Positions 16,144-25,093 of a stretch of DNA of 62,169 bases are shown piece after piece. The notes below the pieces were generated by a model. That model saw only the letters and a program-made list of their open reading frames with translations. It made no database searches and was not told the DNA's origin. The first letter of the stretch is position 1; the number at the start of each line of letters is the position of its first letter. The stretch covers positions 1 through 62,169 of the forward strand of contig DBTU01000056.1 of assembly GCA_002307215.1 (NCBI GenBank). The letters are read 5' to 3'. A program made the translations under genes and the position numbers. Source of the stretch: Lachnoclostridium sp. UBA1308 (GTDB lineage: Bacteria > Bacillota > Clostridia > Lachnospirales > Lachnospiraceae).

Positions 16144-17274
16144 CTACCATTTTGGACTAATCTCAAAATTCAACTGATCTTCTTTGCTTTCAATCTTATC
16201 CAGGGTGAATGCTATCGTTATTATTCCTTCTGAAATCGATTTAAAATCAATCAACAGCGGTTTCTCTTGAAATAATTCCTCCAGAGAAGACTGCTCCAAA
16301 GGCATATCATAAAATGTTCCCTCCTTAACTTCATACAGGATTGCATTGTCACCCTCTATTACAAAATTACCGGTTAAGATCAGATGTTCTTCTGTCAAAT
16401 TAAGGAACACCTTTTCTTCTTTAAAATCAAAGGTGACACCGTTGAGCTCATCCTTGTCTTCCAATATGCTGTTGAAGGTATTCTCTTTCAGATATCCCTC
16501 CATCTGCAGAAGACCAAACTTCATATTAAGATCATCCAGGGTAAAATAACCTTCATTAATAAACTTCGTAATCTCATCCGTAAGCTTCGGAAATATGGAC
16601 TTGCAATTTGACCACATCAGCTCAAGATTACTCAGCTGCTGCGTGTAATAATCCTTATTCTCCAAAAGAGAGGCAAGATAATTCTCCTTCTCCTTTTGTA
16701 TGAGCTGATTATCTGCAAGATTTTTCGCAAGCTCTGCTTTTCTTTCATCCAGCTCCACCGCTTTCTCATCAAGCTTTTGCTTTTCTTCTACCAGGACTTT
16801 CTTTGCATCCCCCAGGGAGGTAAGTAGCTCCTTTACATTATGTGAAATATCCTTCATGACATTCAAGCTTTTTAAAAAGGAGGACAAATCCTCGGCACGA
16901 AGCAGTATTTCAAGATAAGTAGCCGGCCCACCTCGCTGATAATTCACAAGAACCTGCTTCAAAATATCCAAATGATTATCGTAATCCTCTTGTTTCGTAT
17001 CGATTTCCTTCTGCTTCACAGCAATCTGCTGTTCCAGCAGACTGATATCATTATTAATCTTTTCTTCCTCGGTTTGAAGTTCCGATAGCTTTTGATTTAT
17101 TGTAAACAGTTCCTTAAGAACCGTCTTCTCTTCCTCTGTGATACCCTCAAGCTTTTGTTCTGTCTCAGTAATCTGCTTCACCTTACCGACGACATGTACC
17201 GGAAGTATCACACCAACCAGTACACCTGTAAAAACGAACGCAATTATGAAATTTTTACTGTTGTGTCCTGACAT
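16144..17274 (-). CDS. Secreted/membrane coiled-coil protein, putative FtsEX partner without a hydrolase domain
   Basis: The 376-residue protein has an N-terminal signal or anchor segment (NFIIAFVFTGVLVGVILPV). About 190 residues of Glu/Lys/Leu coiled coil follow, with the heptad LEGITEEEKTVLKELFTINQ and two helices joined near LVNYQRGGPATYLEILLRAEDLSSF. That is the arrangement of EnvC, PcsB and CwlO N-terminal domains. The C-terminal 130 residues are not a recognised CHAP, NlpC/P60 or LytM hydrolase and contain no visible catalytic Cys-His pair. The gene is first in the ftsE-ftsX run with a GGGG ribosome site, so it is probably the extracellular partner. The absent catalytic domain suggests an adaptor. 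Confidence 0.75.
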   Translation of the reverse strand: MSGHNSKNFIIAFVFTGVLVGVILPVHVVGKVKQITETEQKLEGITEEEKTVLKELFTINQKLSELQTEEEKINNDISLLEQQIAVKQKEIDTKQEDYDNHLDILKQVLVNYQRGGPATYLEILLRAEDLSSFLKSLNVMKDISHNVKELLTSLGDAKKVLVEEKQKLDEKAVELDERKAELAKNLADNQLIQKEKENYLASLLENKDYYTQQLSNLELMWSNCKSIFPKLTDEITKFINEGYFTLDDLNMKFGLLQMEGYLKENTFNSILEDKDELNGVTFDFKEEKVFLNLTEEHLILTGNFVIEGDNAILYEVKEGTFYDMPLEQSSLEELFQEKPLLIDFKSISEGIITIAFTLDKIESKEDQLNFEISPKW

Positions 17275-17326
17275 AGCTTTTCCCCTTTATCCTTATGATT
17301 GATAAGATTGAAAATATGATTCGAGC

Positions 17327-17576
17327 GTCAAAAGCCAAATTCAAATTATGGTTCGTCAATTTGCACAATATCATTCTTGAATGGTAATACATAAAATCGT
17401 TCATTTGCAACACGCTTCCGCTTGGATGAAGTACGTAGTGGTACATAAGGTCCTAAAATACAGGACCTAAGTACCAGCGACTTCATACAGTTGCTCATCG
17501 TACGATCTTATGTATTACCATAGGGTGGCTTGTTTATATGCAAATTGACGAAGCTAAAAATTATATGGCTTTTGAC
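17327..17576 (-). repeat. R1-related hairpin element, copy D (long palindrome)
   Basis: A 250-bp near-palindrome bounded by GTCAAAAGCC (17327-17336) and GGCTTTTGAC (17567-17576). Nested pairs include CGTCAATTTGC with GCAAATTGACG and GGTAATACATAAAATCGT (17383-17400) with ACGATCTTATGTATTACC (17502-17519). The centre (17440-17475), read on the minus strand, aligns without gaps to the 36-nt core of copies A and B but with swapped stem bases (GGTCCT/AGGACC). It lies 53 bases upstream of the coiled-coil gene. Confidence 0.8.
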
Positions 17577-17726
17577 ACCATATACTTATGTAAATATTCA
17601 TATGCATTCATTCAGTTGATTTTCGACTTTTTACTTGAAATAAAAATTATATTCAACGATTCATAATAACATTATAAATTCATAAGAAATAAAAAGAAAG
17701 TGTTTTTCAAAATAATAGAAACGGCA

Positions 17727-17890
17727 GTTACAGATCAGCCACCAAAGAGATGTATCTGGACTGGGAAAAAATGATTTCCATATAGGAGTATTTGCATACG
17801 AACTACGTAATGCAACTGAGCGAAAGCGGCTCCTATATGGAAACATTCTTTCCCTGTCTTGTCATAATCCTTGCTAGGCTGTACTGTAAT
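17727..17890 (+). repeat. R1 hairpin element, copy C (short form)
   Basis: Termini GTTACAGATCAGCC and GGCTGTACTGTAAT are inverted. Inside, AATGATTTCCATATAGGAG pairs with CTCCTATATGGAAACATT and TATTTGCATACG faces CGTAATGCAA. It follows the same plan as copies A and B but lacks the 36-nt core hairpin. Confidence 0.78.
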
Positions 17891-17914
17891 GAAAAAGCTG
17901 TTACAATTTTATGC

Positions 17915-17980
17915 AATACAAGAGGCTTCTCCAACTCCCTTAGTGTTATATTATGGGTAGTAGGTGAAGCCTCTTGTATT
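17915..17980. terminator. Long-stem hairpin, probable terminator or attenuator
   Basis: AATACAAGAGGCTTC (17915-17929) pairs perfectly with GAAGCCTCTTGTATT (17966-17980), with a 36-base loop. T-rich flanks occur on both sides. It lies downstream of the minus-strand sulfur flavoprotein gene and can end its transcript. Confidence 0.6.
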
Positions 17981-18085
17981 ATATCATATTGTTCATTAAT
18001 TTCTACTAATAGAAAGCATGAATAATACGGTTCGTTAGTCGATAAAATTTAATCCTAGATCGGTGTCAGTTACCCTTGTTAAGCA

Positions 18086-20599
18086 CTAGATAAACAGATT
18101 CACATTCGAATCCTCGGCTTCACCTAAGTAATAGCCTACCCCACCGATTTTTACACCCTCAATCAGTTCTTCTTGCTTAAGTCCCATGACATCGAGGGAC
18201 ATCTGGCAGGCAACGATTTCAATACCGCTGTCGATGGCAGCCTTAATCAGCTCTTCCAAAGAGGATACATTCTTGTTTTTCATTACCATACGGATCATCT
18301 TACCGCCCATACCAAGCATATTCATATTGGAAAGCTTAAGCTTTTTACTGCCTCTGGGCATCATCATACCGAACATGCTGTCGATTAGGCCTTTTTTCAC
18401 CTTTACTTTCTCCGGTTTACGTAAAATATTCAACCCCCAGAAGGTAAAAAACATGGTTACCTTCTTACCCATAGATGCTGCACCGTTCGCAATAATGAAG
18501 GAAGCAATTGCTTTATCCAAATCTCCGCTGAATACAACAAGCGTTTTATTATCTTTCACAGTCGCCATCGTCTGGCATTGTACCATTGCTTCATTTTGAT
18601 TGTTAAGTTTCTTGATGAAGGCAGTAATGTTACCGCCGACTTTTGTGAGCTCCAGCAGCTCATTATTCGTTCTCTTGCACCATGCCTTGATATCTTCGAA
18701 AAAGCCGGGATCGGAAGCCAATACCTTAAGAATTTGTCCTTCCTCCATATCGGTGATGGAAGCTCTCACTTGCATCAAGGGCCCTGGGCAGCATAATCCG
18801 CAAGCATCCAAGGTCTTATCAAATTCCCCCGCCGGTCTGAGTATTTCCTTGATTGTCTGTGTGTCCGGATCAATCTTAACCTGCTTTGAAATCTCAGCGG
18901 CTTTTACTATTTGATTATCGTTGAATCCATTTTGTACCTGTATAGCACTATTTGCATCAAATGAAGTGGATGAAATTGATTTATAGCCACCGGTTACATT
19001 AAGTACTCTGTAACCGTGTTGGGATAAAATTCTGTCGGCAACATACCCACGAAGTCCGACCTGGCAATATTCTACGATTGTCTTATCCGTATCAAGCTCA
19101 GAGAGGCGCTCTCTCAGATTATCAAGCGGAATGTTAATTGCTCCTTCAACATGACCATTATCAAATTCCAGCTCCGTACGGACATCCACCAGGATATATT
19201 TCTCGGAATCAAGTTTCTCTACCTCACCCCAGGTTGTTACATGGCTTCTTCCCTCTAATACGTTCTGTGCAACGAAGCCTGCCATATTGACCGGATCCTT
19301 CGCTGAAGAAAATGGTGGTGCATAAGATAACTCCAGTTCTGCCAGGTCTTCCACTGTGCCACCCAGACGAATGGCTGTAGCAATTACATCAATCCTCTTA
19401 TCAACACCTTCATAGCCCATTCCCTGTGCGCCAAGTACCTTTCCCTCCTCGTTAAAAATAAGCTTTAAGGTCATTGGTACAGCCCCTGGGTAATAGGAGG
19501 CATGGGATACCGGATGAATTAAGATGGTCTTATAAGTAATACCGGTCTTCCGTAAGGTTCTTTCATTTGCTCCGGTACTTGCTGCCGTCATGCCAAACAC
19601 CTTTATAATAGCGGTTCCCTGTGAGCCATTAAAGCTACTGTTAAGTCCTGCAATATTATCGGCTGCAATCCGTCCCTGTTTATTGGCCGGCCCGGCCAAA
19701 GGAATGGCGGTATTTTGCTTTGTTATAAAATCAACTACTTCGATTGCATCCCCGACTGCATAAATACCCTCTTTATTCGTCTGCATCTTATCATTTACGA
19801 TGATATGTCCCCTAATGCCGAGTTCAAGACCGGTGTCTTTTAGAAATGCAGTATCCGGAGCTACTCCGATTGCTAATATCACAATATCAGCCATTAGCCT
19901 TGTATCACTGCTGAGTATTACCTCTACCTGATTATCAACCTCGTTGAATGACTTTACGCCGTCTCCAAGGATCAGACGAATACCGTTATCCACCATCTCC
20001 TTCTCAGCCAGAACCGCCATATCATAATCAAAGGGTGCCAGAATATGAGGTGCCGCCTCAACCAACGATACCTCCAGTCCTCTTTCCCTTAGGTTCTCCG
20101 CCATCTCTACACCGACGAAGCCACCACCGATTACTACAGCACTCCTCGTTTCCGCGTTTTCCACAAATGTTTTTATACGGTCCGTATCCGGAATATTACG
20201 AAGGGTGAATATCTTTTCACTTTGTATCCCCGGAATAATTGGTCTTAATGCCCTAGCTCCCGGCGAAAGAATCAGATAATCATAGCTTTCTTCATAAGTA
20301 CCCTTTACATTACTTTTCACTGTAACCATTTTTTTATCGGGATCAATACCGATAACTTCACTGTTATTTCTGACATCAATACGAAATCTGTCTCGCATTC
20401 CCTTTGGTGTCTGAACCAAAAGTCTGCTTCTTTCTTTGATGCTTTCACCGATATAGTAAGGAAGACCGCAATTTGCAAAGGATATATATTCATCCCTCTC
20501 GAACATGATAATCTCTGCTGATTCATCTAATCTTCTGAGTCTTGCTGCTGCAGAAGCTCCGCCTGCAACTCCGCCGACAATCAATACTTTTTTGGTCAT
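18086..20599 (-). CDS. CoA-disulfide reductase-type flavoprotein fused to rhodanese, TusA and DsrE domains
   Basis: About 837 residues in four parts. Residues 1-450 are a FAD/NAD(P)H disulfide reductase of the CoA-disulfide reductase/NADH oxidase group (KVLIVGGVAGGASAAARLRR, and redox Cys in SFANCGLPYYIGE). Residues about 450-545 are a rhodanese domain with active loop EYCQVGLRG. Near residue 600 is a TusA/SirA domain with LDACGLCCPGPLMQV. The last 155 residues are DsrE/DsrF-like (FSGDLDKAIASFIIANGAASMGKK). The whole protein should move persulfide sulfur between Cys sites and reduce it with NAD(P)H. I chose the ATG at 20599 because AAAGGAGG lies eight bases upstream; the ATG at 20623 is before it. 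Confidence 0.9.
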   Translation of the reverse strand: MTKKVLIVGGVAGGASAAARLRRLDESAEIIMFERDEYISFANCGLPYYIGESIKERSRLLVQTPKGMRDRFRIDVRNNSEVIGIDPDKKMVTVKSNVKGTYEESYDYLILSPGARALRPIIPGIQSEKIFTLRNIPDTDRIKTFVENAETRSAVVIGGGFVGVEMAENLRERGLEVSLVEAAPHILAPFDYDMAVLAEKEMVDNGIRLILGDGVKSFNEVDNQVEVILSSDTRLMADIVILAIGVAPDTAFLKDTGLELGIRGHIIVNDKMQTNKEGIYAVGDAIEVVDFITKQNTAIPLAGPANKQGRIAADNIAGLNSSFNGSQGTAIIKVFGMTAASTGANERTLRKTGITYKTILIHPVSHASYYPGAVPMTLKLIFNEEGKVLGAQGMGYEGVDKRIDVIATAIRLGGTVEDLAELELSYAPPFSSAKDPVNMAGFVAQNVLEGRSHVTTWGEVEKLDSEKYILVDVRTELEFDNGHVEGAINIPLDNLRERLSELDTDKTIVEYCQVGLRGYVADRILSQHGYRVLNVTGGYKSISSTSFDANSAIQVQNGFNDNQIVKAAEISKQVKIDPDTQTIKEILRPAGEFDKTLDACGLCCPGPLMQVRASITDMEEGQILKVLASDPGFFEDIKAWCKRTNNELLELTKVGGNITAFIKKLNNQNEAMVQCQTMATVKDNKTLVVFSGDLDKAIASFIIANGAASMGKKVTMFFTFWGLNILRKPEKVKVKKGLIDSMFGMMMPRGSKKLKLSNMNMLGMGGKMIRMVMKNKNVSSLEELIKAAIDSGIEIVACQMSLDVMGLKQEELIEGVKIGGVGYYLGEAEDSNVNLFI

Positions 20600-20696
20600 A
20601 ATAACAACCTCCTTTTCATTCATTCCATCATTCTACTATTATACTTGAATTTTATGATTAACCAAAGTATATGTCAATATCATAACCATATTGAAG

Positions 20697-20711
20697 TGTG
20701 ACTTTGTCACA
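20697..20711. promoter_or_regulatory. Palindrome TGTGACTTTGTCACA, possible operator
   Basis: TGTGA, five bases, TCACA, about 100 bases upstream of the sulfur flavoprotein start. It resembles a CRP/FNR-family site with one base fewer in the spacer. A partial repeat, TTGTCATCTTGTCAC, follows. The regulator is unknown. Confidence 0.35.
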
Positions 20712-20785
20712 TTGCCGATTTTGTCATCTTGTCACAAATTCGCGATTCATAGCATCGATTTTTGGATAAATTAAACATAGATTAA

Positions 20786-20814
20786 TTGATATTACAGTTT
20801 GAAAATGATATAAT
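20786..20814 (+). promoter_or_regulatory. Sigma-A type promoter of the REC-kinase gene
   Basis: TTGATA (20786-20791), a 17-base spacer, and TATAAT (20809-20814), with the start codon 44 bases downstream. This is a near-consensus vegetative promoter. Confidence 0.65.
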
Positions 20815-20857
20815 AATATTAACCATGGTGTCCACTCCCAGAAATGGAGGATCATTT

Positions 20858-22150
20858 ATGAATGTACTGATTGTAGATGACAGTCATTTCAATCTATCAG
20901 CCGCTAAGAGATATCTGGAGGACATTCCTGAAATAACACAGATATTGCTATGCGATGATCCAAGACAGGCCAAGGCAATCATTGATGAATATAATATTGA
21001 TATCTTAATATCAGATGTTATGATGCCGGCAATCACCGGCTTTGAATTACTGGAACTTCTCCGATCAGATAAGAAATATGACGATATACCCATCATTATG
21101 CTGACTTCATTGGATGACATTGATGCTTATAAGAAATGCTTTGAGCTCGGAGCCTTTGATTATATTAATAAGCCAATCAATACCGTTGAATTACACTCTC
21201 GGTTAAAGGTAGCAATTGAAGCAAAGAATAACTCAAATCATTTAAAATCTCTGCTGGATGTTACGAAGAAGCAATATGAAGAACTTCGATTTATTAATGC
21301 AGAATTGACGGAAGCGAAATTCAGTCTGGTACAGTCAGAGAAAATGGCTGCTATCGGACAACTGGCGGCCGGTATAGCACATGAAATCAATAATCCCATG
21401 AGTTATGTAAGCAGTAACTTTGATATACTCCGTAAATATTTTATAAGATTCAAGGAATATTTTGATTACTTTGATCAACAAGTACAAAGTAGCCGAGTAA
21501 ATATCAGCCCTGAAACCGACTGTATGCTTAGAGATTTCGAAGCTAAATTTCAGGAGCTAAAGTTGGATTACATTAAGAATGAAGCCGAACATCTCTTTCG
21601 TGATTCTGAAAATGGTATAAAAAGAATCACTGACATCATTCAGTCGCTACGTGTATATGCAAGATCTTCAAAGGATGATGAAAAGGATCTCTTTTGTTTA
21701 CTGGAGTTGATTCAGCAGGTAATACTGATTATTAAGAATGAAGTGAAATATGTGGCTGAGATAAAGTTCGATGTTCCGGAGGATATCGTACTTTACTGTA
21801 ATAAGATTCAGATTGGACAAGTATTCGTCAATATCATCATCAATGCGGCCCAGGCTATTAAAACTCAAAACCGAAGCGATCTTGGAACTATCCGAATTAA
21901 AGCGTGTATTATTCATACCGATATCCGTATTACAATTTCAGATGATGGTCCGGGGATACCAGGTGAGAACCTACGTCGGATTTTTGAACCATTTTTCACC
22001 ACAAAGGAAATAGGAAAAGGTACCGGACTCGGCCTTAGTATAACCTATGATATTATTGTGAACAAGCACAATGGAAACATTGACATAAAAAGTGAATTTG
22101 GGAAAGGAGCGACATTCATCATTACATTACCCATTGTTACGACAGCTTAA
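20858..22150 (+). CDS. Receiver domain-histidine kinase hybrid (cytoplasmic)
   Basis: The 430-residue protein starts with a REC domain (MNVLIVDDSHFNLSAAKRYL, phospho-acceptor Asp in ILISDVMMPAITG, Lys in YINKPI). A coiled linker follows, then a HisKA domain with the H-box AAGIAHEINNPMSYV and a HATPase domain (N-box FVNIIINAAQAI, G-boxes DDGPGIP and GKGTGLGLSI). It has no membrane or PAS sensor part, so input must come through the receiver. I chose the ATG at 20858 because ATGGAGG precedes it; the frame is open further upstream. The REC-HDOD gene starts 74 bases later on the same strand and is the likely partner. Confidence 0.9.
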   Translation: MNVLIVDDSHFNLSAAKRYLEDIPEITQILLCDDPRQAKAIIDEYNIDILISDVMMPAITGFELLELLRSDKKYDDIPIIMLTSLDDIDAYKKCFELGAFDYINKPINTVELHSRLKVAIEAKNNSNHLKSLLDVTKKQYEELRFINAELTEAKFSLVQSEKMAAIGQLAAGIAHEINNPMSYVSSNFDILRKYFIRFKEYFDYFDQQVQSSRVNISPETDCMLRDFEAKFQELKLDYIKNEAEHLFRDSENGIKRITDIIQSLRVYARSSKDDEKDLFCLLELIQQVILIIKNEVKYVAEIKFDVPEDIVLYCNKIQIGQVFVNIIINAAQAIKTQNRSDLGTIRIKACIIHTDIRITISDDGPGIPGENLRRIFEPFFTTKEIGKGTGLGLSITYDIIVNKHNGNIDIKSEFGKGATFIITLPIVTTA

Positions 22151-22224
22151 GTGATTGATCTTACAAAACCTAAGACTAATTCTAAGATGCAAAGGATATC
22201 TATGAATGAAAGGATGATGAGGAT

Positions 22225-23370
22225 ATGAAAAGAATTTTGATAGTTGATGATGAGGTACAGATTTTAAACGCCCTCTCCAGAACGTTCCAAGAAACAGATT
22301 ATGAGATATATACTGCAGAAGGCAGCAGGGAAGCAATGAAGCTACTGGATGCTCATGATATCCATATGGTGATCAGCGATATGCGTATGCCGGAACTTGA
22401 CGGATATAAGCTTCTTAGTATGATTAAGGAGAAATCCCCGAATGTCATCCGTATTATCCTAAGCGGTTATGCCGATGAAAGGCCGATGTTTCAGGCCCTT
22501 CTCCATAATGTAGCAAAGCTCTACGTATTTAAACCTTGGAATAATGATGATTTTCTTAAAAATATTGATCGGTTATTTGCTGATGAGAATGAACTTAATT
22601 CTTTCGAATTACAAGATAAGTTGAAGGAAATCAATTGTAATTGTGTTATGTCGGAGCATTGTGAAAAAATGCTTTCTCTCATAGAGGAAGAGAATATGGA
22701 TGCCCTGATCGATGAGATAGATCAAAACCCTGAAGTCTCCAAGCTTTTACTGCAGGTTGCAAAACAAGGCGTGTATGGAGCAATGCCGGACAAAGTGAAA
22801 CAGGTTGCCCTTTATATCGGGCTTCATAATTTAAAAAGCTTTATGCGTTTTGCCTGTGCAGTAAGCTGCTTCCAGTCAGCCGATACCTCAGAGGAACCGG
22901 ATCTTCTCATTAAGCATGCTTATCTAACCAATCGCATATTTCTGTTTCTGTTTGAGGTTTTCCTTCACAGACAACCGACAGAATCAGCGATGTTCGCCGG
23001 TTTAATGCATAATATCGGATTAATTATCATATCCCCACAGGAAGAAGTAACAGCGAAACATAAACCAGAACTTTCGGACTACATTACAATGGAATATGAT
23101 CAGGATCAACTGCTCCATCAAGAGGTTGGCGCTTATTATCTTGACCAATGGGATTTGCCTTTTCCCGTCTACGAAACAGCTCTTTACCACCACAGACCAC
23201 AGGATACCAATATCATTAATCGGGAGCTGGTTTCCTGCGTCCATATCGCTCAGGCATATGCCTGGAAGACATTAGGCTCTGAAAACATAACCGTCGCTCC
23301 TGAGGTATTTGAAGGAATTGATATTTCGGTCTCTGATTTTGAGAAGAGGCTGGCAAGATATTTAAAATAA
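22225..23370 (+). CDS. Response regulator with C-terminal HDOD domain
   Basis: The 381-residue protein has an N-terminal receiver (MKRILIVDDEVQILNALSRTF, Asp in MVISDMRMPELDG, Lys in YVFKPWNNDDF). From about residue 140 it has an HDOD domain (NPEVSKLLLQVAKQGVYGAM, then MFAGLMHNIGLIIIS). The HD pair expected in active phosphohydrolases is degenerate (HN), as in other HDOD proteins, which usually act as signalling scaffolds rather than enzymes. It lies directly downstream of the REC-kinase and is probably its output. The ATG follows AGGATGAGGAT. It is convergent with the YkgJ-type gene. Confidence 0.88.
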   Translation: MKRILIVDDEVQILNALSRTFQETDYEIYTAEGSREAMKLLDAHDIHMVISDMRMPELDGYKLLSMIKEKSPNVIRIILSGYADERPMFQALLHNVAKLYVFKPWNNDDFLKNIDRLFADENELNSFELQDKLKEINCNCVMSEHCEKMLSLIEEENMDALIDEIDQNPEVSKLLLQVAKQGVYGAMPDKVKQVALYIGLHNLKSFMRFACAVSCFQSADTSEEPDLLIKHAYLTNRIFLFLFEVFLHRQPTESAMFAGLMHNIGLIIISPQEEVTAKHKPELSDYITMEYDQDQLLHQEVGAYYLDQWDLPFPVYETALYHHRPQDTNIINRELVSCVHIAQAYAWKTLGSENITVAPEVFEGIDISVSDFEKRLARYLK

Positions 23371-23371
23371 T

Positions 23372-23389
23372 TGTGACTATTCAGTCACA
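23372..23389. other. Palindrome TGTGACTATTCAGTCACA
   Basis: A 7-bp perfect inverted repeat with a four-base loop, two bases after the REC-HDOD stop. The inner 16 bases, GTGACTATTCAGTCAC, recur as the reverse complement at 57740-57755. There is no T-run. It may be a dispersed-repeat terminus or a binding site. Confidence 0.55.
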
Positions 23390-23394
23390 TATAG

Positions 23395-23676
23395 TTATTC
23401 TACAGCAGTCTCCCTCTCCAGCTCCTGTAAATAGTAAAGCGCCTCCTGATTCGTCAGGCCGCACATTTCTAGGGATGGTTGTAAACTGCCACAGACAAGT
23501 GGACGTAACGGTGAGCCAAAGATACTGCACCGATTATCCTCAGTCAACTGTATACATCGAATGCCTGCCGGTTTTCCGTCAGGCATTCCTGGTATAGGCG
23601 ACGAAATGGAGGGTGCGATGCAGCAGGCTCCACAGCCCGGTCTGCACTCTGTTCTACTTCTATCGTCCTTATGCAT
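23395..23676 (-). CDS. YkgJ family cysteine cluster protein
   Basis: About 93 residues. RPGCGACCIAPSISSPIPGM near the start and later CIQL, RCSIFGS and PLVCGSL give the CxxxCxxCC...C...C spacing of the YkgJ (zinc- or iron-chelating cysteine cluster) family. I chose the ATG at 23676: it overlaps the last codons of the upstream flavoprotein gene and has GGAAG nine bases before it, so translation is probably coupled. Function is not known; the family may bind a metal or Fe-S cluster. Confidence 0.8.
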   Translation of the reverse strand: MHKDDRSRTECRPGCGACCIAPSISSPIPGMPDGKPAGIRCIQLTEDNRCSIFGSPLRPLVCGSLQPSLEMCGLTNQEALYYLQELERETAVE

Positions 23677-25033
23677 TTTTATCTTCCAACTCTCTTTCCT
23701 GCTCAAGTGCAGCCTGTGCCAGAAGGTTTAAATAATTCCATGGTCTGTCATAGTTTGGCTGGAAGAAGAAATCAACATATGCCAGATCCTCAATTGTCAT
23801 CTTGTTTTGAATCGCAAGGGATAAGGTGTTTGCCGATTGTGTGATATCGTACTCAGACATTACCTGCCCTCCGACAATTCGATTGGTACCAACCTCATAG
23901 ACCAGTTTCATAATCACTTCCTGTGTTGTTGGCATAAACTCCGGTCGATAATTATCCTTAAGCACGACTGCACGAACATTAAGTCCAAACTGTGCAGCAC
24001 TGCCTGCGGTAACACCGGTTGATCCGATATTATTTCTAAACAATTTAAGACCTGAGGTGGCTTGCGTTCCACGAGACTTTACCATTGGTTTTATGATGTT
24101 TTTACCTATCAACATTCCCATACGAACAGCATTGGTAGCCAACGGAATATAGGCCTGCCCATCGCTTGGATTATAATGCACCGAGCAGCTGTCTCCTGCC
24201 GCAAAGATATCCGGATTACTGGTTCTCATGTAATCATCCACCAAAATCGCGCCGTTTTGAAGCATATCAACCTTTCCCTTAAGCAATTCATTGTTCGGAT
24301 GAAATCCTACACAAAGAATCACCAAGTCCGCCCCATATTCTCCCTTCGTGGTCATTACCGATGTAACCTTGCCTTCCGCATCAGCATGAAAGCTCTGAAC
24401 GGTTTGATTCAGCGCAAGTGCAATTCCCCTCTGTTCAAGATCCGCCTCCAAAACATCCGTGAATTCCTTATCAAGATATTTACTGATGATTCGTTCAAGA
24501 CTGTCAATCAAGATTACCTCTTTGCCAAAATTATGGAAGGCCTCCACGAGCTCAATTCCTATATAACCTCCGCCGACTATGACAACTTTGCCGGCATCCT
24601 TTGAAATACGAATTATTTCATTGGCTTGTTCATAATTCTTACATAACACTATATTCTTATAATCAATACCTGGAATCGAAGGAATAATCGGCCATGAGCC
24701 GGTTGTATTAACTAATTTATCATAGTCTACTACAACTTCTTCTCCGGTAAGCAGATTCTCTGCCGTGACTTTCTTGGCGATGGTATCAATACTCTTTACA
24801 TTATGCTTCATATTAACGTTCACGCCTAAAGCCTGTAGTTCCTTAGGGTTTGAGTAAAACAGACCTGCCGGATCCTTAACCACTCCACCAACATATAAAG
24901 CAATTCCACAGGATAAGAACGATATATTATCATTTCTCTCAAAAACAGTTATTTCTGTGGACGGATTTTCTTTCATAATAGTTTTTACTGCACTTGTGCC
25001 TGCATGTGTACACCCAATTACGACGACCTTCAT
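23669..25033 (-). CDS. NADH oxidase / CoA-disulfide reductase-like flavoprotein
   Basis: The 454-residue protein starts MKVVVIGCTHAGTSAVKTIM (FAD-binding GxGxxA variant). The redox-active single Cys sits in SFLSCGIALYVGG near residue 42, as in water-forming NADH oxidases and NADH peroxidases. The NAD(P)H site is VVIVGGGYIGIELVEAF and the FAD C-terminal motif is DIFAAGDSCSVHY. A likely job is four-electron reduction of O2 or peroxide reduction to protect this anaerobe. I chose the ATG at 25033 because GGAG lies eight bases upstream. A 25-bp PerR-like palindrome lies 61 bases upstream, which fits peroxide-responsive control. Confidence 0.88.
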   Translation of the reverse strand: MKVVVIGCTHAGTSAVKTIMKENPSTEITVFERNDNISFLSCGIALYVGGVVKDPAGLFYSNPKELQALGVNVNMKHNVKSIDTIAKKVTAENLLTGEEVVVDYDKLVNTTGSWPIIPSIPGIDYKNIVLCKNYEQANEIIRISKDAGKVVIVGGGYIGIELVEAFHNFGKEVILIDSLERIISKYLDKEFTDVLEADLEQRGIALALNQTVQSFHADAEGKVTSVMTTKGEYGADLVILCVGFHPNNELLKGKVDMLQNGAILVDDYMRTSNPDIFAAGDSCSVHYNPSDGQAYIPLATNAVRMGMLIGKNIIKPMVKSRGTQATSGLKLFRNNIGSTGVTAGSAAQFGLNVRAVVLKDNYRPEFMPTTQEVIMKLVYEVGTNRIVGGQVMSEYDITQSANTLSLAIQNKMTIEDLAYVDFFFQPNYDRPWNYLNLLAQAALEQERELEDKNA

Positions 25034-25093
25034 CTTGTCTCCATTCTGCCCAAAATCGGCATTTCTGCATCCTATATAATTCTTACTCAAGGC

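Noticed and set aside
20697..20711. Typical CRP/FNR site
   Set aside because: The half-sites fit but the spacer is five instead of six bases and no regulator gene is near, so it is listed only as a weak operator candidate.
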